A stretch of 64,000 nucleotides of DNA from DASZTV01 sp035547515 (GCA_035547515.1 DASZUS010000008.1:42977-106976), one strand, 5' to 3'; positions 1 to 9,655 are shown, counted from the stretch's first letter. Notes: generated by a model from the sequence alone, not told the origin. Numbers and translations: made by a program.

Positions 1-567
1 GGTTGCTTGGTGCGCCAGATCACGGTCGCCCCCTCCGATCTCATCACCGTGGAGGGTGCGCTGATCACGACCCCGCTGCGAACGGCCTTCGACTGCGCCC
101 GGTGGCTCACCCGCACCGAGGCGGTCGTCGTCGCCGACGCGATGGCGCGGGAGCACTTCGTCGACGGGTGCCACCTAGCTGCCTACGTCGAGGCGCACCG
201 CGGTCTGCGCGGGGTGCGTAATGCGGCCCACGTCGCGACGATGGTGGATGCGCTGAGCGAGTCGCCTATGGAGTCGCGCATGCGGGTCCTACTAGTGAGT
301 TCGGGCTTCGAGGGCCACGTGTTGCAGCACGAGATCCGCGACGGACACGGTCGGTTCGTCGCCCGAGTCGATCTCGCCTATCCAGAACGGCGAATCGCCG
401 TCGAGTACGACGGCTCCTTCCACTGGCGGCAGCGCCGTGACGACGACCGCCGGCGCGACAAGCTGCGTGCGCTCGGATGGCAGGTCTTCGTCATGAGCGC
501 TAGCGACTACTACCGGCCCGAAGGGTTCGTGGCCGAACTGCGCCGGGCTTTTGCGGCTCCGACGTGA
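1..567 (+). CDS. DUF559 domain protein, 5' truncated by the window edge
   Basis: The reading frame is already open at base 1, so the N-terminus lies outside the window. The C-terminal 80 residues carry the DUF559/Vsr-like nuclease-fold signature: an acidic 'AVEYDG' strand followed by 'DDRRRDKLRALGW'. The visible N-terminal half resembles the winged-helix or AbiEi-like portion that often precedes DUF559 in actinobacteria. Such proteins are usually about 280-320 residues, so roughly 100 residues are missing. The true function of these single-copy chromosomal proteins is unknown, and a nuclease role is only an inference from the fold. Confidence 0.75.
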   Translation, partial: GCLVRQITVAPSDLITVEGALITTPLRTAFDCARWLTRTEAVVVADAMAREHFVDGCHLAAYVEAHRGLRGVRNAAHVATMVDALSESPMESRMRVLLVSSGFEGHVLQHEIRDGHGRFVARVDLAYPERRIAVEYDGSFHWRQRRDDDRRRDKLRALGWQVFVMSASDYYRPEGFVAELRRAFAAPT

Positions 568-676
568 CCGAGATCAACCGTCTGGGCGGTATTCGGCGCT
601 TTTCGTGCCCACAGGGTTGGTCTCGGCGGAGCAGAAGGTGCGGCATCTCGCGCCGGATTGCGCCAATATGTCCGCC

Positions 677-1141
677 ATGGCAGACAAGCAGGTCGAAGTC
701 TCGGCTGACATCAAGTGCGACGCGGGGACCCTCTACGACATGGTCAGCGACCTGTCGAAGATGGGCCAGTGGAGTCCCGAGGCCAAGGGCGGTCGCTGGC
801 TGGGCGGCGCGTCGGGTCCGACGACAGGCGCACGGTTCCTCGGCCACAACAGCAAGGGGTGGCGGCGGTGGTCGACCGTCGCGACCGTGACAGCTGCCGA
901 GCGCGGCAAGCGCTTCGCCTTCCACGTGTCGTTTGGGCCGCTGAAGATCGCCGACTGGAGTTATGAGTTCACGCCCACCGGCGATACGACCAAGGTGACC
1001 GAGCGATGGGAGGACCGGCGGACCGCCTGGATGGAGCGGCTGTCGGCCCCGATGATGGGCGTGCCTGACAGGCCCGGACACAACCGCAAGAACATGGAGG
1101 CCACTCTCGCCGCCCTCAAGCGCGGAGCCGAGGCGAAGTAG
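677..1141 (+). CDS. SRPBCC family (START/polyketide-cyclase-like) protein
   Basis: A 154-residue protein that spans a whole SRPBCC helix-grip domain. It starts with a beta strand (VEVSADIKCDAGTLYDMVSDLSK) and ends with the long C-terminal helix containing NRKNMEATLAALK. The family binds hydrophobic ligands in a deep cavity. The ATG at 677 is chosen because the domain begins directly after it; the ATG at 668 would add three residues. It ends 5 bases before yrbEA, so it is probably co-transcribed with the mce operon and may handle a lipid connected with it. That link is inferred from position only. Confidence 0.8.
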   Translation: MADKQVEVSADIKCDAGTLYDMVSDLSKMGQWSPEAKGGRWLGGASGPTTGARFLGHNSKGWRRWSTVATVTAAERGKRFAFHVSFGPLKIADWSYEFTPTGDTTKVTERWEDRRTAWMERLSAPMMGVPDRPGHNRKNMEATLAALKRGAEAK

Positions 1142-1146
1142 CGCAC

Positions 1147-1965
1147 TTGGCGAGTACCCGCGGCTTCGACCGGGCCGCCCTCGCGGGGTACGCCGGTGCC
1201 GGCCTCGGCGCGGCGGGTGATCTCTACGCCCTGGCCGGGGACACGATCCTCGCCGGCCTGCAGGGAGTCGCGCGGCGGACCTTCCCGTGGCAGGAGGCAG
1301 TCTCGCAGGCCTGGTTCATCGCGAGCGTCTGCATGCTGCCGGCGATCCTGGTCGCCATCCCGTTCGGCATTCTCGTCGCCGTCGAGGTCGGCTCGGTCGC
1401 GCACCAGATCGGTGCCGACTCCTACACCGGCGCGGTCGACGCGCTCACCATCGTTCGCGAGGCGGCGCCGCTGGTCACTGCGCTGATGATCGCCGGCGTC
1501 GGGGGCTCGGCGATCTGCGCCGACCTCGGCGCCCGCAAGATCCGCGACGAGATCGACGCGCTCGAGGTCATGGGGATCTCGCCGATCGAGCGGCTGGTCG
1601 CGCCGCGCCTCGCCGCCGCAGTGATCGTCACGATCCTGCTCAACGGGATCGTGCTCTTCGTCGGGGTCACCGGCGGCTACCTCTACGAGGTCTGGGTCGG
1701 TCACGGTACGCCGGGCAGCTTCCTTCGTACCTTCACCGAGTTCACCTCGTTCAGCGACATCGTGGTCGGAGAGATCAAGGCCGCGGTGTTCGGCGTGATC
1801 GCCGCGCTCGTTGCCGGCTACAAGGGCCTGACGGTCAAGGGGGGACCCAAGGGAGTCGGCGAGGCGGTCAACCAGTCGGTGGTCATCAGCTTCCTGCTGG
1901 TCTTCGTCGCCAACACCGTCATCTCGCAGATCTACCTCATCCTCGTTCCGCCCCACGGCCCATGA
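1147..1965 (+). CDS. yrbEA: Mce transporter permease YrbEA (MlaE family)
   Basis: A 272-residue integral membrane permease of the MlaE/YrbE family. In actinobacteria two such subunits form the inner-membrane core of an Mce lipid importer driven by an MlaF-type ATPase (MceG). The family motif DEIDALEVMGISP is present, followed by hydrophobic helices to the C-terminus. The only usable start before the first membrane helix is TTG at 1147. The stop overlaps the yrbEB start by 4 bases (ATGA). No MceG ATPase gene is in the window, so energy coupling must come from elsewhere in the genome, as is normal for actinobacterial mce loci. Confidence 0.93.
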   Translation: MASTRGFDRAALAGYAGAGLGAAGDLYALAGDTILAGLQGVARRTFPWQEAVSQAWFIASVCMLPAILVAIPFGILVAVEVGSVAHQIGADSYTGAVDALTIVREAAPLVTALMIAGVGGSAICADLGARKIRDEIDALEVMGISPIERLVAPRLAAAVIVTILLNGIVLFVGVTGGYLYEVWVGHGTPGSFLRTFTEFTSFSDIVVGEIKAAVFGVIAALVAGYKGLTVKGGPKGVGEAVNQSVVISFLLVFVANTVISQIYLILVPPHGP

Positions 1966-2837
1966 CCTCGACCACCAACCCGCTGGCGGGCCTGGCGCCG
2001 CCGCGCCCGGTGCGACTCGTCGTGCGCGGCACGACGCGGCTCGTCGACGCGCTCGAGGACCTGGGCAACCAGCTTCGCTTCTACGTCAGCGCGCTGGTGT
2101 GGCTCCCGAGGGCAGCGAAGCGCTACTGGCGCGAGGTGCTGCGCCTGGTCGCCGAGATCAGCCTCGGCTCCGGCGCGCTGCTGGTCGGTGGCGGCACAGT
2201 CGCGGTGATCTTCGCCCTGTCGTTCTTCTCCGGCAGCGAGCTCGGCCTGCAGGGCTTCAAAGGTCTGCAGATCATCGGCCTCGCTCCGCTGTCCGGCGTC
2301 ATCTCGGCGTACGCCAACACCCGCGAGATCGCGCCGATCGTCGCAGGAGTCGGGCTTGCCGCACAGGTCGGCTGCGGGTTCACCGCGCAGCTCGGGGCGA
2401 TGCGGATCTCCGAGGAGGTCGACGCGCTCGAGGTGATGGCGATCCCGTCGCTGCCCTACCTCGTCACCACCCGGATCCTCGCCGCGTTCACCGCGGTGGT
2501 GCCGCTGTACCTGGTCGGCCTGTTCGCGTCGTACGTCGCCACCGAGGTCGAGGTGGTCTACCTCAACCACCAGTCGAAAGGCACGTACCTCTACTACTTC
2601 CACCGCTTCCTGCCGGTCGACGAGCTGTTCTACTCGCTGCTCAAGGCGGTTGTCTTCGCGATCATCGTCACGCTGGTGCACTGCTACTACGGCTACACCG
2701 CCTCCGGCGGTCCGGAGGGTGTCGGGCGGGCAGCCGGGCGGGCGTTGCGCACCAGCATCGTCGCGATCGTGGTCTTCGATCTCGTGCTGACCTTCGTGCT
2801 GTACGGCGCGAACCCGTCGGTCAGGATCTCGGGATGA
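1962..2837 (+). CDS. yrbEB: Mce transporter permease YrbEB (MlaE family)
   Basis: A 291-residue second MlaE-family permease, partner of YrbEA in the membrane core of the Mce system. It has a longer cytoplasmic N-terminus (about 60 residues), then the conserved EEVDALEVMAIPS segment and several hydrophobic helices. The ATG at 1962 forms an ATGA overlap with the previous stop, and the gene overlaps mceA the same way at 2834. Translational coupling of the whole operon is therefore likely. Confidence 0.93.
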   Translation: MTSTTNPLAGLAPPRPVRLVVRGTTRLVDALEDLGNQLRFYVSALVWLPRAAKRYWREVLRLVAEISLGSGALLVGGGTVAVIFALSFFSGSELGLQGFKGLQIIGLAPLSGVISAYANTREIAPIVAGVGLAAQVGCGFTAQLGAMRISEEVDALEVMAIPSLPYLVTTRILAAFTAVVPLYLVGLFASYVATEVEVVYLNHQSKGTYLYYFHRFLPVDELFYSLLKAVVFAIIVTLVHCYYGYTASGGPEGVGRAAGRALRTSIVAIVVFDLVLTFVLYGANPSVRISG

Positions 2838-3952
2838 GCCGCGCTCGCGCGGCGATCGCCGGGCTGCTGTTCATCGTGCTGGTCGTGGGCCTGTCGGTCG
2901 TCGGAGTCGCGTACGGCTTCGGCGCGTTCTCCTCGTCCAAGACGGTCACCGCCACCCTGCCCGAAGCCGGACCGGCGCTCGGGCCAGGCGCCGAGGTGGA
3001 GTACCGCGGCGTGCTCGTCGGGTCGGTCGCCAGCGTGCACCGGACACTGCACGACGCAGTCCTCACCCTTCACATCGACCCGTCGCAGCTGTCGAAGATC
3101 CCGGCAGGTGCGACCGTGCGGCTCGTCCCGCGCAGCGTCTTCGGCGACCTGTACGTCGACCTCGTGCCGCCCGCCGTCGCAAGCGGGCAGCTTCAGCCGG
3201 ACGCGCATCTCGTCGCCGACACCTCGTCGCCGACCGTCGAGCTCGACCAGGCCCTCGACGCCGGCTACCAGCTGCTGACTGCCGTGCGTCCGGACAAGCT
3301 CAGCGCGACGCTGACCGCGATCGCGACCGCGTTGTCCGGCCGCGGCGCGGAGCTCGGGTCACTCGTCGACAACCTGCAGCGCTACGCCAAGCAAGTCGCA
3401 CCCCACACCGGTGAGCTGATCCACGACCTGAGCACCCTGGGCACTGTCGGCGACGAGCTCGGCCGCGACGCGCCCGACCTGCTGAAGACCCTCGACAACG
3501 CGATCGCGACGTCGCAGACCGTGGCAGGCAGCCAGGCGCAGATCCAGGAGCTGCTTGCCCAGGGTCCCGGTGTAGCCGACCGCACCCGCCACCTCCTCGC
3601 GCTCAACCGGCACAAGCTGCACGAGCTCGTCGGGCTGCTGCATCCAGTGGTGTCCGTGCTCGAGGGCCGTCAGCGCAACCTGGTGCACGGCGTGCAGCAG
3701 CTGCGGCTGTTCCTGCTCGGGGCGGCGCGGGCGCTCGGGCACGGGCCTTGGCTGCAGGTCGCGGTGGCCCCGGACCTCAACCCGCTCGACACCCAGGGCT
3801 ACACCGCCGCGCAGTGCCCGAGGTACGCCGGAGAGCCGGGCAAGAACTGCCCCGCCGCGCCGCGAGCGCGGGCGCGGGAGCGGCCGATGACCTGGCTGCA
3901 GCTGGTCGCAGACCCGATTCTCGCTCTGCTCTCGCTACTGGTGTCGCCGTGA
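2834..3952 (+). CDS. mceA: MCE family protein, MceA position
   Basis: A 372-residue protein with an uncleaved N-terminal membrane helix (about residues 8-28), an MlaD/MCE domain at about 36-115 and a long helical C-terminal region. MCE proteins form hexameric tunnels that carry hydrophobic substrates across the cell envelope. This first mce gene after the permeases occupies the MceA slot. The C-terminus ends in a hydrophobic stretch. It overlaps yrbEB (ATGA) and mceB (GTGA) by 4 bases each. The substrate cannot be read from sequence; fatty acids or sterols are known for mycobacterial paralogs. Confidence 0.9.
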   Translation: MSRARAAIAGLLFIVLVVGLSVVGVAYGFGAFSSSKTVTATLPEAGPALGPGAEVEYRGVLVGSVASVHRTLHDAVLTLHIDPSQLSKIPAGATVRLVPRSVFGDLYVDLVPPAVASGQLQPDAHLVADTSSPTVELDQALDAGYQLLTAVRPDKLSATLTAIATALSGRGAELGSLVDNLQRYAKQVAPHTGELIHDLSTLGTVGDELGRDAPDLLKTLDNAIATSQTVAGSQAQIQELLAQGPGVADRTRHLLALNRHKLHELVGLLHPVVSVLEGRQRNLVHGVQQLRLFLLGAARALGHGPWLQVAVAPDLNPLDTQGYTAAQCPRYAGEPGKNCPAAPRARARERPMTWLQLVADPILALLSLLVSP

Positions 3953-5001
3953 GCCGCCTGAGCGGTAGCCCGCGCGGCGCGGCGATCAAGCTCGCATTGT
4001 TCGTCGCGGTGTCGCTGGTGCTGACGCTGATCGTGGCCAACACGGTCACGCGGCCGCTTGGCCACTCGACGTACACCTACCACGCGCTGTTCACCGATGC
4101 CTCCGGGCTGCGGCCCGGTGACGACGTCGACATCGCCGGGGTCCGGGTCGGCAAGGTGACCGGCGAGCGGCTGTCCGGCGACGACGCGCTGGTCACCTTC
4201 GAAGTCGAGCGCTCGCAGCGGTTCACGACCAACGCGCGCGCCGTGATCCGCTACGAGGACCTGCTCGGTGCGCGGTTCCTGTCGCTGGAGCAGGGACGGC
4301 CGGGCGGCGCCACCATGGCCCCGAACGCGGTGTTCGACCTCCAGCACACGACGCCGGCGCTCTCGCTGACCGCGCTGTTCGACGGCTTCAAGCCGCTGTT
4401 CTCCGCACTGACCCCGGCTCAGGCAAACCAGCTGGCGGCGGACATCGTCGCCGACTTCCAGGGCGAGGGCGGCAGCATCACTGCGCTCCTCGGCAACGTC
4501 GCGAAGCTGACCACCAACCTGGGACAGCGCGACGCGGTGATCGGCCAGGTGGTGAGCAACCTCGACGTGGTGCTGAGCGAGGTGGCCGACCACGACGGCG
4601 ACCTGGCTGCGCTGATCGAGCAGCTCGAGTCGCTGACGCATGGGCTGTCCTCGGATCGGCACCAGATCGCGGGGGCGCTGCACGGCATCGATGCGGTAGC
4701 GGCGTCGATCGCTGGGCTGGTCGACCGCGGCGAGCCGGTTCTGCACCACGACATCGGTGATCTGTTCCTCGTCGCCGGCACGTTGGTCCGCAACGAGAAG
4801 ATCCTCGCGCAGGCGGTCCAGGCCTTGCCGCTGGGTGCCGCGGCCTTCACGCGCAGCCTCGGCTACGGGACCTGGCTCAACGGCTACGTCTGCTCGGTGG
4901 CGATCCGCAGTGGCGCCCTCGTCGTACCGGTACGGGTCAACGGGCGCGTCGTGCACTCCGCGGTCTGCCGGACCGCGGCCGAGGGCGGGGGTGCGCAGTG
5001 A
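3949..5001 (+). CDS. mceB: MCE family protein, MceB position
   Basis: A 350-residue MCE protein with an N-terminal membrane helix (about 14-34) and an MlaD domain at about 40-118 containing LRPGDDVDIAGVRVGKV. A helical tail of Mce type follows. It starts with GTG in a GTGA overlap with mceA, which excludes the much longer upstream extension of the same frame. It is the second of six Mce subunits. Confidence 0.9.
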   Translation: MSRLSGSPRGAAIKLALFVAVSLVLTLIVANTVTRPLGHSTYTYHALFTDASGLRPGDDVDIAGVRVGKVTGERLSGDDALVTFEVERSQRFTTNARAVIRYEDLLGARFLSLEQGRPGGATMAPNAVFDLQHTTPALSLTALFDGFKPLFSALTPAQANQLAADIVADFQGEGGSITALLGNVAKLTTNLGQRDAVIGQVVSNLDVVLSEVADHDGDLAALIEQLESLTHGLSSDRHQIAGALHGIDAVAASIAGLVDRGEPVLHHDIGDLFLVAGTLVRNEKILAQAVQALPLGAAAFTRSLGYGTWLNGYVCSVAIRSGALVVPVRVNGRVVHSAVCRTAAEGGGAQ

Positions 5002-5990
5002 GGCCGTTGCGCTCACGCAACCCGGTGCTCGTCGGGCTGATCGGAACGGCGGCTCTGATCGGCGTTCTCGCCGCCGTGGTCTTCCTGCCCAAGGTGCCGG
5101 CGTTGTCCTCGAAGCGGTCGTACTCCGCGGACTTCGCCGAGGCGGCGGGCCTGTCCAGCGGCGACGACGTCCGCGTGGCCGGCATCCCCGAAGGGACGGT
5201 GACCGGAGTCCACCTCGACAACGCGGTCATCCGGGTCGACTTCACGCTGTCCGACAGCGTCCACCTCGGGTCCGAGACGTCGGCGTCGATCGAGGTCGCG
5301 ACGTTGCTCGGCACGAAGTACGTCGAGATCACGCCATCCGGCACCGGCACGCTCGCCGCGTCCACGCCGATCCCGCTGTCCGGGACGCAGGTGCCGTTCG
5401 ATCTCGCGGAGGTGACGAACGGCCTGTCCGCGACGGTCGGGGGGCTCGACATCCCGACGCTGCGCAAGGCACTGGCAACCGTCAGTACGACGTTCGCCCA
5501 CACGCCGACGGTGACCCGGCAGCTGCTGCACGGCCTGGCCGGGATCTCGAAGGTCGTCGTCTCCCGGCGGTCGCAGCTCCAGCAGCTGGTCCGCAGCACC
5601 CGGTCGGTGACCGCCACGCTGGTGTCGCAACGTGGCTCGCTCGATGCGCTGTTCCTCGATGCCGACCAGGTGCTCGCCACGTTGCACGCCCGTCGTGTCA
5701 TCATCCACGAGCTGCTCGTCGACGCGACCCGCCTCGGTGACGAGCTCGCGCGGCTGGTCGACCGCAACGCGGCCACGCTCGGCCCGCTGCTCGACCGGCT
5801 CCACCTGGTCGCGGCGCTGCTGCGCAAGGACGACCACGTGCTCGCTCACTCGGTCGATCTGCTCGCGCCCGCGAGCCGCGGCCTCGCCAACGCGACCGGC
5901 GACGGCCCCTACATCGACATCAACCTGCCGTACCTGCTCCTGCCGGACAACGTGCTGTGCGCCTTCTCCGTTGCCAAGGACTGCCAGTGA
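4998..5990 (+). CDS. mceC: MCE family protein, MceC position
   Basis: A 330-residue MCE subunit with an N-terminal membrane anchor (about 11-28), then the MlaD domain with the typical 'LSSGDDVRVAGIPEGTV' turn and a helical tail. It starts with GTG in a 4-base overlap with mceB and overlaps mceD the same way. It is expected to assemble with the other five Mce proteins outside the cytoplasmic membrane. Confidence 0.9.
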   Translation: MRPLRSRNPVLVGLIGTAALIGVLAAVVFLPKVPALSSKRSYSADFAEAAGLSSGDDVRVAGIPEGTVTGVHLDNAVIRVDFTLSDSVHLGSETSASIEVATLLGTKYVEITPSGTGTLAASTPIPLSGTQVPFDLAEVTNGLSATVGGLDIPTLRKALATVSTTFAHTPTVTRQLLHGLAGISKVVVSRRSQLQQLVRSTRSVTATLVSQRGSLDALFLDADQVLATLHARRVIIHELLVDATRLGDELARLVDRNAATLGPLLDRLHLVAALLRKDDHVLAHSVDLLAPASRGLANATGDGPYIDINLPYLLLPDNVLCAFSVAKDCQ

Positions 5991-7036
5991 GGCGTCGCGG
6001 AGCCGCCGGCGTGATCGCGGCGCTCGCGACGGTCGTGATTGTGGCGGGCCTGGTGGTCGTCGCGGTTCATGCAGTGACCGGCGGGAAGCGCCTGCACATC
6101 ACGGCGTACTTCACCGAGAGCAACGGCATCTATCCCGGAAACCACGTCGACATCCTTGGCCTGCCGGTCGGCGACGTCTCGTCGGTCACGCCCGAACCGG
6201 GCGATGTCAAGGTCGTGCTGAGCCTGCCGGCCGGCACCAAGATCCCCCTGGACGCGCAGGCATACATCGTGCCGCCGTCGGTGATCAGCGACCGGTACGT
6301 CGGGCTGAGCCCCGCATACGACGGGACCGGCCCGACCATGCCCGACGGCTACGTGCTCCCGGTCGCCAAGACCCACGAGCCGGCGGAGTTCGACCAGCTC
6401 GTCGGCTCCCTGACCACGCTGTTCGACGCCCTCGGTCCGAAGCAGGCTGGGGCAAAGGGCGCGGTCGGCAGGCTGATCGCCGTGCTCTCGAACAACCTCG
6501 CCGGCAACGGGGCGGCGCTGCACGAGAGCATCGAAGGGCTCTCGACCGCGACCGGCGCGCTCGCCGAGGACCGCGGAGCATTCGCCGGGGTCATCACGAA
6601 CCTCGATGCGCTGAGCAGCAATCTCGCCAAGCGGGTCGGGCTGATCTCCTCATTCGAGTCCGACCTCGCTGCCGCGTCCTCGGAGCTCGCAAGCGAGCGC
6701 GGTCAGATCAGCGAGGTGGTCGACAGCCTCTCGACCGGCCTGCTGTCACTCGCCACGTTCCTGAAGTCGCACCGCGCGGCGCTGCATGGCGACCTGCACG
6801 ACCTCGTGGTCACGACGAACGTGCTGCTGCGTCACCAGCGCGCCCTGATCGAGACCCTCGACAACCTGCCGCTCGCCGCGCAGAACCTCGCCCGGGTCAA
6901 CCACGGCGGAGCGATCCTCACCCGGCACGCGGACCTCGGCCAGAACGAGTTCTTCAACTCGATCGTCCACCAGGTCTGCGCCCACCTCGGCCCGGTCTGC
7001 GAGATCCTCACCGGCGAGGGCGGGGTCGCGCGATGA
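5987..7036 (+). CDS. mceD: MCE family protein, MceD position
   Basis: A 349-residue MCE subunit. An N-terminal hydrophobic anchor (about 6-25) precedes an MlaD domain with 'IYPGNHVDILGLPVGDV', and a long helical region follows. The GTG start at 5987 gives the operon's usual 4-base overlap; the ATG of the longer open frame would run deep into mceC and is rejected. Confidence 0.9.
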   Translation: MRRRGAAGVIAALATVVIVAGLVVVAVHAVTGGKRLHITAYFTESNGIYPGNHVDILGLPVGDVSSVTPEPGDVKVVLSLPAGTKIPLDAQAYIVPPSVISDRYVGLSPAYDGTGPTMPDGYVLPVAKTHEPAEFDQLVGSLTTLFDALGPKQAGAKGAVGRLIAVLSNNLAGNGAALHESIEGLSTATGALAEDRGAFAGVITNLDALSSNLAKRVGLISSFESDLAAASSELASERGQISEVVDSLSTGLLSLATFLKSHRAALHGDLHDLVVTTNVLLRHQRALIETLDNLPLAAQNLARVNHGGAILTRHADLGQNEFFNSIVHQVCAHLGPVCEILTGEGGVAR

Positions 7037-8016
7037 GCCGCTGTGCGGTGAAGCGGCGGAGCGCAGCGATCGCCTCAGCCCTCGCGGTGGCGGCAGCCGC
7101 CACCGGCTGCGGGCCGGGGTTGCAGAGCTTCTCGGTGGGTCGCGGCGTCAGCGGGCCGTCGTACCGGCTGACCGCGGTGTTCGACGACGCCTCCGGGCTT
7201 CCCGTGGGCGGCCGGGTCGAGTTGCACGACGTGACCGTCGGGCGGGTCGACTCGCTCACCACGTCGGGCTTTCACGCCGACGCGCACCTGGTGATCGAGA
7301 AGTCCGCGAGGTTGCCGGTCGGCACCCGTGCCTCGCTTGCGCTCACCACACCGCTAGGCGAGGAGTACGTCGATCTCCTGCCGCCCGCGACTGGCGAAGC
7401 GGCTGGGTTCATCCCGCCGGGCGGCGAGATCGCCGCGACGGCGACCAACCGCGCACCCGACGTCGAGAACCTGCTGTCGGCGTTCTCTGCCGTGCTCAAC
7501 GGGGGCGGGCTCGGCCAGATCTCGACGATCGTCCGCCAGCTCGACGTCGCACTCGACGGTCGAGCGAAGACCGGACGCGCGCTGATCGCCGAGCTCAATG
7601 ACGTGCTGTCGCAGCTGGACGCGCACACCGGCGAGATCGACGGCACGCTCACTGCGGTCGCACGGCTGTCGAAACAGCTCGCCGCGCAGCACACCTTGCT
7701 GGTCCGGGGCCTCACCGAGCTCCGCCCGGGCATCGCGGACCTGCACGCCGACACCGCCGGCTTCACCAGGCTGCTGACCCGGATATCGCTGCTCGGGCAC
7801 ACCGCCACCCAGGTCCTCGACTCGGTGCAGGGCACCCTGCTGACCGACCTCGACGACCTGGCGCCGACGCTGGACACGCTGGTGTCGTTGCGCGGCCGGC
7901 TCGGCTCGACGCTGCTCGGGCTGCGCAAGTTCGCGGTCCTGCTCGACCGCGCCATCCCGGGCGACTATCTCAACCTGGTCGGCACGGTCGTCGCGCCGAG
8001 GGGGTCGGCGCCGTGA
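7033..8016 (+). CDS. mceE: MCE family lipoprotein, MceE position (LprK-like)
   Basis: A 327-residue MCE protein that differs from its neighbours in having a lipoprotein signal. The lipobox AATGC places the acylated cysteine at about residue 26. In mycobacterial operons the fifth Mce protein is likewise the lipoprotein (LprK type), which confirms the gene order. The MlaD domain spans about 40-118. The ATG at 7033 overlaps the mceD stop (ATGA). Confidence 0.92.
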   Translation: MSRCAVKRRSAAIASALAVAAAATGCGPGLQSFSVGRGVSGPSYRLTAVFDDASGLPVGGRVELHDVTVGRVDSLTTSGFHADAHLVIEKSARLPVGTRASLALTTPLGEEYVDLLPPATGEAAGFIPPGGEIAATATNRAPDVENLLSAFSAVLNGGGLGQISTIVRQLDVALDGRAKTGRALIAELNDVLSQLDAHTGEIDGTLTAVARLSKQLAAQHTLLVRGLTELRPGIADLHADTAGFTRLLTRISLLGHTATQVLDSVQGTLLTDLDDLAPTLDTLVSLRGRLGSTLLGLRKFAVLLDRAIPGDYLNLVGTVVAPRGSAP

Positions 8017-9134
8017 GCCGGCTTCCCCTGGGCAAGCTCGCGGTCTTCGCCGCCGTCGGGCTGCTCGCGCTCGGCTACCTGGTGGTCAGCGTCGTGGGTC
8101 AGAAGACCATCGAGGGCAGCTATCGGGTGACGGTCGACATGCCGGAGACCGGGGGTCTGTTCCCCGGCAGCCAGGTCACCTATCGTGGCGTGCCGATCGG
8201 CACCGTCTCCTCGATCGAGATCACCCCGACCGGCGTCGCTGCCCATCTCGCGATCCACGACTCGGTGCAGATCCCGAGCGCGACCCGGGCGGTTGTCGCC
8301 GACCGTTCACCTGCAGGTGAGCAGTACATCGACATGGAGCCGACCGGGACCGGCCCGCCGTACCTCGCCGACGGCTCGGTGATCGCGCCGGCGAACACCG
8401 CGCGTCCGCCGTCTCTCGCAGCGCTCCTGAACAGCATCGCGTCGTTCTCGGGATCGGTGGACCTCCGCCAGCTGCGCACGGTGGTCGACCAGCTCGATGT
8501 CGCCTTCGCCGGGACCGGCCCGCAGCTCGGCGCGATCCTCGACCACGGCGCGAAGCTCATTGCATCTCTCGCGAAGGTCGAGCCGCAGACCGTCGACCTG
8601 CTCCACAAGGCGGGCGTGCTGCTCGACGCCCAGGCCTCGCACGACGGGGACCTTCATACGTTCGCAGTCTCCCTACGCAAGCTGTCGGACACGATTCGCA
8701 ACGACGACCCGCGGACCGCCGCGCTGGTCGCCGCAGCGCTGCAGACCACGCAGCAGGTCGCGCCGCTGCTGGTGCGGGACTCGCATGACGTCGGGGTGTT
8801 GCTGGCCAACCTGGTGACCACCGGCCGCATCGCCGTCGCACGGCTGCCGGGACTGAAGGCGCTGCTGTTCTCGCTGCCCGCGGGGCTGCACGCGCTTGCC
8901 TCTGCCGTCCACGGCGGGCGCGTCGAGTTCCTGCTGAGCCCGCAGCCCGGCACGTTCTGCTCGTACCCGGGCACCCGGCGCCGGGCGCCGTTCAATCCGC
9001 ACCGGGGTCCACCGATCACCAACGGCTACTGTCTGCACCCGCTGCCGATCCAGGACCAGCGCGGCGCGGTGTACGAGCCCCGGCCCGCCGGTGACGACAC
9101 GTGGCGCGGCGTCTACACGACAGGAGCGAAGTGA
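8013..9134 (+). CDS. mceF: MCE family protein, MceF position
   Basis: A 373-residue final MCE subunit with an N-terminal membrane helix (about 9-27), an MlaD domain ('LFPGSQVTYRGVPIGTV') and a C-terminal segment rich in Pro, Gly and Tyr, unlike the helical ends of its siblings. It starts with GTG in a 4-base overlap with mceE and is followed by the Mce-associated protein gene with another 4-base overlap. Confidence 0.9.
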   Translation: MSRLPLGKLAVFAAVGLLALGYLVVSVVGQKTIEGSYRVTVDMPETGGLFPGSQVTYRGVPIGTVSSIEITPTGVAAHLAIHDSVQIPSATRAVVADRSPAGEQYIDMEPTGTGPPYLADGSVIAPANTARPPSLAALLNSIASFSGSVDLRQLRTVVDQLDVAFAGTGPQLGAILDHGAKLIASLAKVEPQTVDLLHKAGVLLDAQASHDGDLHTFAVSLRKLSDTIRNDDPRTAALVAAALQTTQQVAPLLVRDSHDVGVLLANLVTTGRIAVARLPGLKALLFSLPAGLHALASAVHGGRVEFLLSPQPGTFCSYPGTRRRAPFNPHRGPPITNGYCLHPLPIQDQRGAVYEPRPAGDDTWRGVYTTGAK

Positions 9135-9655
9135 GCGAGGAGAGCAGGCCGGGCGCGTCGCGCCGGTCCCGAAGCCGCGCCCTGCTCACCGCGGCGGCAG
9201 CGACGCTGGTCGTCGCCGACCTCCTGGTCGCGGCGGTGCGGAGCCATGACGTGGCAGCCTCGCGGTCGCGGTTGGAGCATTCACTGCCGCCCAGTGCGCG
9301 TAGCGCCATGCAGGCGGCGGAGATCTACGCCATCGACTTCGCGACGTACACCTATGGCGACCTGGACGCGGCGTTCGCCAAGACGGAGGCGCACTCGATC
9401 GACCCGTTCCTGTCGCAGTACCGCAAGGAGACCGCGCAGCTTCGCGCGACGCTGGTGCAGGCGAAGGCAAGCTCGACGGCGACGGTCGTGAGCGAGGGCG
9501 TCGCGTCGCTCACCGCGGACTCAGCGGTGGTGGACCTGTTCCTGAACCAGACCGTCAAGAACACCGGTGGCACTCACGTCGACGCTCAGCGCGTGGAGAT
9601 GACGCTGCAGTGGCGCAACCACACCTGGCTGATCAGCGAGGTGGTCCTCCCGTAG
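9131..9655 (+). CDS. Mce-associated membrane protein (Mas)
   Basis: A 174-residue protein with one N-terminal membrane helix (about 17-38) and an extracytoplasmic alpha/beta domain of the Mas/VirB8-like type, ending in the family's WRNHTWLISEV-like strand. Mas proteins follow actinobacterial mce genes and stabilise the importer; mycobacterial Mam/OmamA proteins are the studied examples. The GTG at 9131 overlaps the mceF stop. The last 23 bases overlap the 3' end of the convergent gene, so there is no room for a separate terminator. Confidence 0.85.
   Translation: MSEESRPGASRRSRSRALLTAAAATLVVADLLVAAVRSHDVAASRSRLEHSLPPSARSAMQAAEIYAIDFATYTYGDLDAAFAKTEAHSIDPFLSQYRKETAQLRATLVQAKASSTATVVSEGVASLTADSAVVDLFLNQTVKNTGGTHVDAQRVEMTLQWRNHTWLISEVVLP

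Noticed and set aside
961..3208. Long open frames antisense to the mce genes (and many more across the window)
   Set aside because: They are mirror frames of high-GC coding DNA, rich in Arg, Asp, Gly and Pro with no domain, and they lie entirely over well-supported genes.
677..9655. mce region as a virulence island
   Set aside because: Complete mce operons are common in free-living soil actinobacteria; nothing here indicates pathogenicity or recent transfer.
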